This document shows positions 45,238-53,228 of a DNA stretch of 64,000 nt, in pieces. Positions within the stretch are counted from its first letter, which is position 1, and every line of letters starts with the position of its first letter. The position numbers and the translations under genes are program-made. The notes beneath the pieces are model-generated. The model saw only the letters and a list, made by a program, of their open reading frames with translations, was not told where the DNA came from and made no database searches. Source of the DNA: Mesonia algae (GTDB taxonomy: Bacteria > Bacteroidota > Bacteroidia > Flavobacteriales > Flavobacteriaceae). The DNA lies in contig NZ_QKYV01000007.1 of NCBI RefSeq assembly GCF_003253545.1, positions 62,001-126,000 on the forward strand, given 5' to 3'.

Positions 45238-46857
45238 ATGAAGAAAATATTATTCCTCTTTGTATTAATAAGTCTACAAGCTTGTCAAAAGAAGCAACAA
45301 GTAGATTTAATTGTTAGAAATGCAAAAGTCTACACTGTAGATGGAAAATTTAATATTGCCAAAGGTTTTGCTGTAAATAATGGGAAAATTATAGAAGTAG
45401 CCGATGCAGAAGAATTACAATTAAAATATAAAGGGAAAGAGGTTTATGATGCTAAAGGACGTACGGTTTATCCTGGGTTTATAGATGCCCATGCACATTT
45501 TTACGGTCTAGGTTTACAACTTCAAAAAGTAGATTTAACCAATACTAAAAGTTATGATGAGGTTGTAGAACGTATTATAAAATTTCAAGAAAAGAATCAA
45601 GTTAGTTTTATCACGGGAAGAGGATGGGATCAAAACGATTGGGAGGATAAAAATTTCCCCACAAGAGATACCTTAGATAAATTATTTCCTAACATTCCTA
45701 TTGCAGTTACCCGAATTGACGGTCATGCGATGTTAGTGAATAAAAAAGCTTTAGAACTAGCAGGGATTAATAGATACACTAAAGTAGAAGGTGGAGAAGT
45801 AGAATTAAAGCGAGGAAAACTGACAGGAATTTTAATAGATAACCCTATGAGCTTGGTTGATAATATTATTCCAAAAGTCAGCAAAGAACAAGCAATCAAA
45901 GGCTTATTAGAAGCTCAAAAAATTGCTTTCAATTTGGGGCTTACAACTATAGATGATGCAGGTTTAAATAGAGAAAGTATAATGCTTATCGATAGTTTAC
46001 AAAAATCTGGAGATTTAAAAATGCGTCTCTATGCTATGGTTCAAAATCAAGAAGAGGACGTAGATTATTTTCTGAATAAAGGAATTATGAAAACAGATAG
46101 GCTTCACGTTAGATCTGTCAAAGTTTATGCCGATGGAGCCTTAGGATCACGAGGAGCAGCCTTGAAAAAACCATATTCCGATAAGAAAAAACATTTTGGA
46201 GCTATGGTGATTGGTATAGATGAGTTTAAAAAACTGGCGGCTAAAATAAGTAATACCGAATATCAAATGAATACGCACGCCATTGGAGATTCTGCCAATG
46301 TTGTTGTATTAAGAACTTATGATTCTATTTTAAAACACGAAAATAATAAGCGCTGGAGAGTAGAACACGCCCAGATTATAGACGAAAAAGATTTTAAATA
46401 CTTTGGCGGAAATATTTTACCATCAGTTCAACCTACACACGCGACGAGTGACATGTATTGGGCTAAAGAACGAATAGGAGAGAAACGATTAAAAAATGCT
46501 TATGCTTATAAAAAGCTTTTGGAGCAAACCGGAAAAATTGCTTTGGGAACCGATTTTCCTGTTGAAAAAGTAAGTCCGTTTTTAACTTTTTATGCAGCAG
46601 TAGCTAGACAAGATGTTCACCAATATCCCAAAGGAGGATTTCAAAAAGAAAATGCTTTATCTAGAGAAGAGACCTTACGAGGTATGACCATTTGGGCGGC
46701 TTACGCTAACTTTGAGGAAAAAGAAAAAGGAAGTATAGAAAAGGGAAAAGTAGCCGATTTTATTGTGTTGGATCAAGATATAATGCAAGTAGATTCAAAA
46801 TTAATACCTAAAACAAAGGTAATGGCTACATTTGTGGGAGGAGAACGAGTAAAATAA
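45238..46857 (+). CDS. Amidohydrolase lipoprotein, YtcJ-like
   Basis: 539 residues with a lipoprotein signal (FVLISLQAC, cysteine near 16), so the enzyme sits in the periplasm or at the outer membrane. The metal-dependent hydrolase fold has DAHAHFYG near 81, GADG-like DGALGSRGAA, NTHAIGDSA, VEHAQI and GTDFPVEK near 440, all metal-ligand or active-site segments of amidohydrolase family 3. It probably hydrolyses an amide or N-acyl compound; the substrate is unknown. It is a single gene with its own promoter. Confidence 0.9.
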   Translation: MKKILFLFVLISLQACQKKQQVDLIVRNAKVYTVDGKFNIAKGFAVNNGKIIEVADAEELQLKYKGKEVYDAKGRTVYPGFIDAHAHFYGLGLQLQKVDLTNTKSYDEVVERIIKFQEKNQVSFITGRGWDQNDWEDKNFPTRDTLDKLFPNIPIAVTRIDGHAMLVNKKALELAGINRYTKVEGGEVELKRGKLTGILIDNPMSLVDNIIPKVSKEQAIKGLLEAQKIAFNLGLTTIDDAGLNRESIMLIDSLQKSGDLKMRLYAMVQNQEEDVDYFLNKGIMKTDRLHVRSVKVYADGALGSRGAALKKPYSDKKKHFGAMVIGIDEFKKLAAKISNTEYQMNTHAIGDSANVVVLRTYDSILKHENNKRWRVEHAQIIDEKDFKYFGGNILPSVQPTHATSDMYWAKERIGEKRLKNAYAYKKLLEQTGKIALGTDFPVEKVSPFLTFYAAVARQDVHQYPKGGFQKENALSREETLRGMTIWAAYANFEEKEKGSIEKGKVADFIVLDQDIMQVDSKLIPKTKVMATFVGGERVK

Positions 46858-46985
46858 TTGTTTGAATATCAATTGGAGCGGAGTTGAGAATAATACGGTT
46901 TGAAAATTTTTAAACTACCGGCATTCCGCCAGAATGAGTTTCTCAAGTTTGCCGATTAATGTGATAAATAAGTTGGTTTTAAAAT

Positions 46986-47759
46986 TTACCTGCCGCCATT
47001 TGCTTGTAAATCGGCATTGCAAGCGGCACCTAAGTTAGGTGTTTCTCCTTGCTCTAACATTCCAATCATTCCCGAAGCAAATTCCGCTTGAGCTCGCATT
47101 AAACAATTTTCTGTAATACAATGCCCGTCAGATTCTGGATCTTTATGGTCGCTTTGTAGCGGTGTCCCCACATCTACAAGACCTAATAAATGAGCAAATT
47201 CATGTTTTAAAACGGTAGTTTCTACATCTACAATATTTGGTGCCGTTAGACCAGATGTGGTTTCTTGAATAGTTTTTTGATAGATAACCGCCGAAGTATT
47301 TTGATAAGCAGTACCTAATGTGAATTGATTTCCTTCGTCATTAGCACTATTACCGTTAGCAAAGAACACAAAAATTTTGATCGTAGTCTCATCATTAAAT
47401 GCAGTTCGGTTATTTTCTTCGATCTCTCTTATTTCTTCAATAGAGAAAGGAGCGCTATTTGGAGCGGGGATTTCCCTTTGAGTAATGCTTACCTTGGTTT
47501 TGAAAGTTCTTGCTTGTATAAAACTTTTTAAATTTTCTAAACTTTGGGCTTGTGGCTGAAAACCATCTGGGTAAACCACCTCAACTTCTAAATTCTGAAA
47601 AATATCATTTCCTAATAAATCTTCTGCAGAAGCTCCAAGGTTAAGGTTATTACCAGGAATACTAGAAGGAGAATCTCCGTTATCTTTAGAATCATCTTTG
47701 CTACAGCCAACAATAAATAATAATGTAAACAATAAGGAGAATACGCTAATTTTCTTCAT
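46986..47759 (-). CDS. Zincin-like metalloprotease lipoprotein
   Basis: 257 residues with a lipobox (LLFTLLFIVGC, cysteine near 19) followed by a Ser/Asp-rich linker. The catalytic segment is LKHEFAHLLGLVD near 185, an HExxHxxGxxD zinc motif of metzincins, and a downstream CITENCLMRA segment supplies a met-turn-like methionine and two cysteines. It is probably an outer-membrane-anchored peptidase. No adjacent target gene is evident. Confidence 0.82.
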   Translation of the reverse strand: MKKISVFSLLFTLLFIVGCSKDDSKDNGDSPSSIPGNNLNLGASAEDLLGNDIFQNLEVEVVYPDGFQPQAQSLENLKSFIQARTFKTKVSITQREIPAPNSAPFSIEEIREIEENNRTAFNDETTIKIFVFFANGNSANDEGNQFTLGTAYQNTSAVIYQKTIQETTSGLTAPNIVDVETTVLKHEFAHLLGLVDVGTPLQSDHKDPESDGHCITENCLMRAQAEFASGMIGMLEQGETPNLGAACNADLQANGGR

Positions 47760-47815
47760 AAATAGATATTTATTTTTTTGAAATATAAGTAGCTCTTCTT
47801 CAAATTACAGAGGCT

Positions 47816-48523
47816 TTAAGATAATTTTAATTCTGCTAAATAATCATAATGTTCGCCTTCTTGAATCAATTTACAAGAGAATCCGTTGCTTTCTGCAGCT
47901 AATTGCAAAGAATTAAAGTCTACATAGAGCCAATCAAAAATTGCAGAAATTTCATTCTTATATTTGATTTGGTAGTGAAGTTCACCGTAATATTGAGTAG
48001 GGTCTACCCAAATAGAACCATTTTCTTCTTTATCGAATAAATATTGTAGATCTGATGAGTCTAACAAAACTTTACCATCAGGGTTTAAAATGGTTTTTAA
48101 GTGCTGAAAAAATTGAGTGAGATTTTTAAGTTTACCAACAATACCTATCCCATTCATCAGCATTAAAATGGTATCAAACTTTTCTCTTTCTTGGAAGAAA
48201 TCTTGTACCACAGCATTTTTAATTCCGCGTAAGCGAGCAACTTTTATGGCGCCTTGAGAAATATCTATTGCTTTAACTTCTATTCCTTTTCCTTGCAATG
48301 CTAAGGCGTGACTTCCCGCACAACAACCCACATCTAAAGTTTTTCCTTTAGTCAATTGTAATGCCTTTTGTTCTATGGGGGGCATTTCTTTTAGTTCTCT
48401 AAAAAGATAATCGGTTGGGATTTCGTCTTCGTCAAAATCTTCAGAGAGAACTTTAATGTTTTCTGAATCATTATGATGATAATGGTCTAATACAGCTTGG
48501 CCAAAAATGTCTGGTACAATCAA
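47816..48523 (-). CDS. Class I SAM-dependent methyltransferase
   Basis: 235 residues with the SAM-binding motif LDVGCCAGSHALALQ near 64-78, EVKAIDIS and the post-motif MNGIGIVGKL. Cytoplasmic; the substrate is unknown. The start is uncertain: the only in-frame initiator near the conserved DIFGQAVLDH start is a TTG at 48521-48523, and this TTG is also the end of a TACTTTTG -7-like box. It is divergent from the YkgJ-family gene. Confidence 0.82.
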   Translation of the reverse strand: MIVPDIFGQAVLDHYHHNDSENIKVLSEDFDEDEIPTDYLFRELKEMPPIEQKALQLTKGKTLDVGCCAGSHALALQGKGIEVKAIDISQGAIKVARLRGIKNAVVQDFFQEREKFDTILMLMNGIGIVGKLKNLTQFFQHLKTILNPDGKVLLDSSDLQYLFDKEENGSIWVDPTQYYGELHYQIKYKNEISAIFDWLYVDFNSLQLAAESNGFSCKLIQEGEHYDYLAELKLS

Positions 48524-48543
48524 AAGTAATATTTTTAGATGTT

Positions 48544-48551
48544 TATATTTG
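48544..48551 (+). promoter_or_regulatory. -7 element of the YkgJ-family gene
   Basis: TATATTTG, an exact match, only 5 bp before the ATG at 48557. Implies a leaderless or nearly leaderless mRNA and rules out the ATG at 48539, which would be upstream of transcription. Confidence 0.6.
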
Positions 48552-48556
48552 CAGCT

Positions 48557-49048
48557 ATGGATGAGGTTTTAAAAAACTTGCCAAAGCAAGCCAAAGATAA
48601 ACATAAGGAGAATAAAAAGCTTTTTGCTAAACTTAAAAAAAAGCCACCAAAGCATTTAGATCTTTTAATGCAAGAATTACACGATGATGAGTTTGAAAAA
48701 ACAGATTGTCTTACGTGTGCAAATTGTTGTAAAACTACAGGTCCTTTATTTACCAATAAGGATGTGGAGCGTATTTCTAAGTTTTTTAAAATGAAACCAC
48801 AGGCGTTTATAGACGCTTATTTAAGGGTAGATGAAGAAAATGATTATGTGTTACAACAAGTGCCTTGTACATTTTTAGGAGCTGATAATATGTGTTCTAT
48901 TTACGATGTGAGACCTAAAGCTTGCGCGGAATTTCCTCATACCGATCGCAGGAAATTTCAGCAAATTGCCCATTTAACCTTAAAAAATGTAGCAATTTGT
49001 CCTGCGGCTTATAATATTGTAGAAGAAATGAAAAAGCGACTACCTTAA
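48557..49048 (+). CDS. YkgJ-family cysteine cluster protein
   Basis: 163 residues from ATG 48557. The metal-binding cysteines are CLTCANCC near 54-61, then VPCTFLGADNMCSIYDVRPKACAEFPH near 105-132, the pattern of the CxxCxxCC plus CxxxxxxxCxxY family that probably binds zinc or an iron-sulfur cluster. The N-terminus is lysine-rich (NKKLFAKLKKKPPKHL). Function is not established. Its stop overlaps the namZ stop by 4 bp (convergent). Confidence 0.88.
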   Translation: MDEVLKNLPKQAKDKHKENKKLFAKLKKKPPKHLDLLMQELHDDEFEKTDCLTCANCCKTTGPLFTNKDVERISKFFKMKPQAFIDAYLRVDEENDYVLQQVPCTFLGADNMCSIYDVRPKACAEFPHTDRRKFQQIAHLTLKNVAICPAAYNIVEEMKKRLP

Positions 49049-50286
49049 TGGTATAATAGATAAGGCTGTCTCATTCTGCTATAATTTTCTATACCTTTTT
49101 TCCAACTCGCTTTAATTTTATAGGAATCCCAACCTTGTTCAATTTGTTGTTGTAATTTTTTGGTTCCTGCTAGTTTGCTAAAAAACGGAGTGAAGAAATC
49201 ATTCTTGTTTTCTGATTTTTCATAAGCTTCTAACAACCATTTTAATTCAATGGTTGAAAGTAGAGGTTCTCCACTTAAATCTTTACCGTAGCAGATTTTT
49301 CCTTGATTCTTTGGATGTTTGGCTCCGTCGTTGGGTTGCGGAGTATATTTATAATCAAAATAATTGGAGTCTAAGGCTGGAGATCCAAAAACTTGAAACT
49401 GTTTAGAAGTTCCACGTCCTGCATTTACGGGAGTGCCCTCAAAAAAACATAAACTAGGATAGAGGTTAATAGATTTATCGTTGGGTAGGTTAGGTGATGG
49501 TTTTATAGGCAATGAATAATGATCTTTTTTAGAGTAGTTTTTCATTTTAATGACCATAAGATCACAAATGAGATTGTTTTGTAACCATTTTTCCCCATTG
49601 ATCATTTGAGCATATTCTCCAATCGTCATTCCGTGGACGATGGGAATAGGATGCATGCCCACAAAACTCTGGTGCTCCTTTTCTAAAATAGGTCCGTCTA
49701 TATAATGTCCGTTTGGGTTGGGACGATCTAAAATTAAAACCGTTAAACCTTTTTCTGCAGCAGCTTCCATTACATAATGTAAGGTAGAAATATAGGTGTA
49801 AAATCGAACGCCTACATCTTGAATATCAAAGACTAAAATGTCTAAACCTTCCAACTGCTTTTGAGTTGGTTTTTTATTGCTTCCGTAAAGAGAAACGATA
49901 GAGATTCCCGTTTTTTCGTCTACTCCATCCACCACTTTTTCGCCAGCATCGGCTTTTCCTCTAAACCCATGTTCGGGAGAAAAAGCTTTTACGACATCAA
50001 TATTTAAGGAAACTAAAGAATCTACCAAATGCGTGTAACCTCCATTACCTTTAAATACTACCGATGTTTGGTTGCCTACAATGCCTACTTTTTTTCCTTT
50101 TAAAAGTGGTAAGTAAGCTTCGGTTTGATTGGCTCCTATAACCAATTTTTGTTCTTTATTAAGAGGATTAGTTGTTTTTGCTTCCGCGGAAGCGTGAACA
50201 GGAGATTTTTTTGATGATGGACTAATGCAAGAAACAATAGCAATGACACCGATAAAAAATGTATTTTTGAAAAAATGTAAAAACAT
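49045..50286 (-). CDS. namZ: Exo-beta-N-acetylmuramidase NamZ (DUF1343) lipoprotein
   Basis: 413 residues with a lipoprotein signal (FFIGVIAIVSC). The DUF1343 core follows: KKVGIVGNQTSVV, FSPEHGFRGKADAGE, VFDIQDVGVRFYTYISTLHYVMEAAA, ILDRPNPNG, LVDSL and later PSPNLPNDKSINLYPSLCFFEGTPVNAGRGT. NamZ cleaves terminal MurNAc from peptidoglycan fragments, so this is a cell-wall recycling enzyme in the periplasm. A perfect 14-bp GC palindrome at 50180-50193 encodes Ala-Ser-Ala-Glu-Ala in the linker after the lipobox. Confidence 0.9.
   Translation of the reverse strand: MFLHFFKNTFFIGVIAIVSCISPSSKKSPVHASAEAKTTNPLNKEQKLVIGANQTEAYLPLLKGKKVGIVGNQTSVVFKGNGGYTHLVDSLVSLNIDVVKAFSPEHGFRGKADAGEKVVDGVDEKTGISIVSLYGSNKKPTQKQLEGLDILVFDIQDVGVRFYTYISTLHYVMEAAAEKGLTVLILDRPNPNGHYIDGPILEKEHQSFVGMHPIPIVHGMTIGEYAQMINGEKWLQNNLICDLMVIKMKNYSKKDHYSLPIKPSPNLPNDKSINLYPSLCFFEGTPVNAGRGTSKQFQVFGSPALDSNYFDYKYTPQPNDGAKHPKNQGKICYGKDLSGEPLLSTIELKWLLEAYEKSENKNDFFTPFFSKLAGTKKLQQQIEQGWDSYKIKASWKKGIENYSRMRQPYLLYH
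50180..50193. repeat. GC-rich palindromic repeat in namZ
   Basis: Perfect 14-bp palindrome GCTTCCGCGGAAGC, read in frame as Ala-Ser-Ala-Glu-Ala on the minus strand. GC content is far above the surroundings. Confidence 0.7.
50262..50269 (+). promoter_or_regulatory. -7 element of the LolC/E-like permease gene, inside namZ 5' end
   Basis: TATTTTTG, an exact match, 24 bp before the TTG start at 50294 and within the beginning of the divergent namZ gene. Confidence 0.45.
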
Positions 50287-50293
50287 ACGAGGC

Positions 50294-51535
50294 TTGAATT
50301 TTGAATTCTTTATTTCTAAACGTTTAATAAGCGCTAAAGATTATAAAAGTAGCATATCGGCACCAATTATAAAAATTGCGGTGGCAGCTATTGCTATTGG
50401 AGTGATTATGATGTTGGTTTCGGTGGCGACAAGCACAGGTTTACAACAAAAAATTAGAGATAAAATTGCAGCTTTTAATGGCCATATTACGATTGGGAAT
50501 TTAAATAATAATAATTCTCAAATTTCGATTAAACCCATTTCTTCACAACAAGATTTTTATCCAGATTTTGATGAGGTAGAAGGCATTGATCATATACAGG
50601 TAGTAGCTACAAAATACGGAGTGATTAGAACCGAAACCGATTTTGAAGGTATTGTTGTAAAAGGTGTAGGTGTAGATTATCGTTGGGATTATCTAAAAGA
50701 GTATTTGGTCGAAGGAAGAATACCTACCTATACGAAAGAAAAAAAATACAGTAAAGAGATCTTACTATCTGCTTATATGGCTAACCGATTAGGATTTGAG
50801 CTAAATGATCAGGTGGTGATCTATTTTTTGAATGATGCTAATCAAGAAAGAGCAAGACTTACTGCTTTTGAAATTGTTGGAATTTACGATTCGGGTTTTC
50901 AAGAGTTTGATGAAACTTTTTTAATAGCCGATATCACTCAAGTTCAGCGTTTAAATAAATGGGGAGAAGATCAAATAGGAAACTTTGAGGTTTTTGTAGA
51001 TGATTTTAATCAAATTGAAGAAAAAGGAGGAGAAGTAAATGAACATATCAATACATTCTTAGAGGCCAAAACTATACAGCAATCTTATAATTCTATATTT
51101 GAATGGTTGTCGTTGTTTGATTTTAATGTAGCCTTGATCATAGGTATTATGATAATTGTTTCAGGGATTAATATGATTACAGCTTTATTGGTTCTTATTT
51201 TAGAAAGAACCCCTATGATAGGGATGTTAAAAGCTTTGGGAAGTAACGATTGGAGTGTAAGAAAAATATTCTTGTATAATGGAGCATATCTTATTATAAA
51301 AGGACTATTCTGGGGGAATTTAATAGGTCTAGGCTTATTGTTTCTGCAAAAATATGGAAAGATCATGAAGCTAAATCCAGAGACATATTATGTGACCGAA
51401 GCACCAGTGAATATTAATTGGGAATATGTGCTTTTAATAAATATAGGAACTTTAGCTTTATGTTTATTGATGCTATTGGTTCCATCATATTTAATTACAA
51501 GAATTAACCCTAGTAGAGCAATTAAGTTTGAGTAA
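50294..51535 (+). CDS. ABC permease, LolC/E or FtsX-like (MacB fold)
   Basis: 413 residues from TTG 50294. The frame is open farther upstream, but the family starts at the NFEFFISKRLISAKDYKSS segment and a -7 box lies before it. One helix near 30-50, a large periplasmic MacB-PCD-like domain (about 55-265) and three C-terminal helices containing GMLKALGSNDWSVRKIFLYNGAYLI, typical of lipoprotein-release permeases. The ATPase partner (LolD) is not adjacent. The likely role is moving lipoproteins to the outer membrane. Confidence 0.85.
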   Translation: MNFEFFISKRLISAKDYKSSISAPIIKIAVAAIAIGVIMMLVSVATSTGLQQKIRDKIAAFNGHITIGNLNNNNSQISIKPISSQQDFYPDFDEVEGIDHIQVVATKYGVIRTETDFEGIVVKGVGVDYRWDYLKEYLVEGRIPTYTKEKKYSKEILLSAYMANRLGFELNDQVVIYFLNDANQERARLTAFEIVGIYDSGFQEFDETFLIADITQVQRLNKWGEDQIGNFEVFVDDFNQIEEKGGEVNEHINTFLEAKTIQQSYNSIFEWLSLFDFNVALIIGIMIIVSGINMITALLVLILERTPMIGMLKALGSNDWSVRKIFLYNGAYLIIKGLFWGNLIGLGLLFLQKYGKIMKLNPETYYVTEAPVNINWEYVLLINIGTLALCLLMLLVPSYLITRINPSRAIKFE

Positions 51536-51545
51536 AACCTAAAAG

Positions 51546-51929
51546 ATGACATTAGAAGAAAAAATAAATAACTCTAAAACAACTATTTTTAAAGCTGTTT
51601 TTCCTAATACAACCAATCATTATGATACTCTGTTTGGTGGTACTGCAATGCAATTGATGGATGAAACAGCATTCATTACTGCAACAAGATTTAGTAGGCA
51701 GCCAATGGTAACGGTTAGCAGTGATCGTATAGACTTTAAAAAGCCAATTCCCGCAGGAACAATTGTAGAGTTGGCTGGTCGTGTAACTTACTTAGGCAAT
51801 ACAAGTATTAAAGTACGCGTAGATATATTTATTGAACAAATGTATGAAGATAGGCGTGAGAAAGCTGTTTCGGGGGAGTTTACATTTGTAGCAATAGATG
51901 AAAATAAAAAACCCACTCAAATTTTATAG
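51546..51929 (+). CDS. Acyl-CoA thioesterase, YciA-type hotdog protein
   Basis: 127 residues forming one hotdog fold. TNHYDTLFGGTAMQLMDETAFITATRFS carries the catalytic Asp and acyl-pocket pattern of YciA/acyl-CoA thioesterases, and VSSDRIDFKKPIPAGTIVEL follows. Hydrolyses acyl-CoA in the cytoplasm. It begins 10 bp after the permease gene, probably in the same transcript. Confidence 0.88.
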   Translation: MTLEEKINNSKTTIFKAVFPNTTNHYDTLFGGTAMQLMDETAFITATRFSRQPMVTVSSDRIDFKKPIPAGTIVELAGRVTYLGNTSIKVRVDIFIEQMYEDRREKAVSGEFTFVAIDENKKPTQIL

Positions 51930-52151
51930 GTGTTTAATTTTTATTACTCTTATCTCTTCAGATAAAAAGAGTTGTTTTAGAAAAAAGAAACTCTTATGAA
52001 AGTGAATAAATAGATTGGTGTTTATTCCTTTTAGTCATTGAAAATACTTGATTAAGAAAACTAAATTAAATTTTACTCATCTGATTATCAATACCCAATT
52101 TAAGGTATATTTTCTATAATTATTCAATTTTAGTAGTGTAAAATTCTTTCT

Positions 52152-52159
52152 TACCTTTG
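52152..52159 (+). promoter_or_regulatory. -7 element for cysM
   Basis: TACCTTTG, an exact TAnnTTTG match, 19 bp before the ATG. The 250-bp upstream interval otherwise shows nothing I can identify. Confidence 0.55.
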
Positions 52160-52178
52160 CGCATTAAAAAAATAGAAA

Positions 52179-53159
52179 ATGGATTATAAGGAAAATATAT
52201 TAGGAACAATTGGGAACACCCCATTGGTTAAAATAAATAAGTTAGCCGAAGAAATTCCTGCCTTGGTTTTAGCTAAATACGAAACTTTTAATCCGGGAAA
52301 TTCTGTTAAAGATAGAATGGCGGTGAAAATGTTGGAAGATGCAGAAGAGCAAGGGTTAATAAAACCAGGAGGAACAATTATTGAAGGAACTTCAGGGAAT
52401 ACAGGAATGGGACTTGCTTTAGCAGCAATTGTGAAAGGTTACAAAATGGTTTGCGTTATCGCCGATAAGCAGAGTAAGGAAAAAATAGATATTCTTAGAG
52501 CAGTAGGAAGTGAAGTAGTGGTTTGCCCAACAGATGTTGAGCCAGAAGATCCTCGTTCTTATTACTCCACTTCTAAACGATTAGCTGAAGAAACACCAAA
52601 CTCTTGGTATGTTAATCAATATGATAATCCTTCTAATGCTAAAGCGCATTATGAAAGTACTGGTCCAGAAATTTGGAAACAAACAGATGGTAAAGTTACT
52701 CACTTTGTTGTAGGAGTAGGTACAGGAGGAACTATTTCTGGGGTAGGGAAATATTTAAAAGAACAAAATCCAGATGTGAAAGTTTGGGGAATTGATACCT
52801 ACGGTTCGGTATTTAAAAAATATCACGAGACAGGAGAATTTGATGAAAAAGAAATTTATCCTTATATTACAGAAGGAATTGGAGAAGATATTTTACCTAA
52901 AAATGTAGATTTTAGTATCATTGATGGTTTTACCAAAGTAACAGATAAAGATGCTGCAGTATATACTCAAAAACTCTCTAAAGAAGAAGGTATGTTTTTA
53001 GGGAATTCTGCTGGAGCCGCAATGAAAGGTCTCTTGCAATTAAAAGAGCACTTTACAAAAGATGATGTAGTGGTGGTGTTGTTTCATGATCATGGAAGTC
53101 GCTATGTTGGTAAAATGTATAATGATGATTGGATGAAATCTCAAGGTTTCATAGACTAA
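52179..53159 (+). CDS. cysM: PLP-dependent cysteine synthase B-like
   Basis: Makes L-cysteine from O-acetylserine (or O-phosphoserine) and a sulfide donor. 326 residues; the PLP-binding Lys44 lies in NPGNSVKDRMA, the substrate loop is EGTSGNTGMGLA near 66, the phosphate-binding GVGTGGTISG near 178. The fold type II PLP architecture is complete. CysK and CysM are hard to tell apart by sequence alone. Single gene with its own promoter and terminator. Confidence 0.9.
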   Translation: MDYKENILGTIGNTPLVKINKLAEEIPALVLAKYETFNPGNSVKDRMAVKMLEDAEEQGLIKPGGTIIEGTSGNTGMGLALAAIVKGYKMVCVIADKQSKEKIDILRAVGSEVVVCPTDVEPEDPRSYYSTSKRLAEETPNSWYVNQYDNPSNAKAHYESTGPEIWKQTDGKVTHFVVGVGTGGTISGVGKYLKEQNPDVKVWGIDTYGSVFKKYHETGEFDEKEIYPYITEGIGEDILPKNVDFSIIDGFTKVTDKDAAVYTQKLSKEEGMFLGNSAGAAMKGLLQLKEHFTKDDVVVVLFHDHGSRYVGKMYNDDWMKSQGFID

Positions 53160-53169
53160 AAAAAATATA

Positions 53170-53200
53170 AAAATCCTGCTCTTAAAGCAGGATTTTTTTT
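53170..53200 (+). terminator. Terminator of cysM
   Basis: AAAATCCTGCT / AGCAGGATTTT arms, 5-nt loop, long T run. Confidence 0.92.
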
Positions 53201-53228
53201 GCTATATATTAAAAGAAATAAAATTTAT

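Noticed and set aside
46858-46985. Intergenic stretch examined for RNA or ORF
   Set aside because: No stable hairpin, promoter match or reading frame found.
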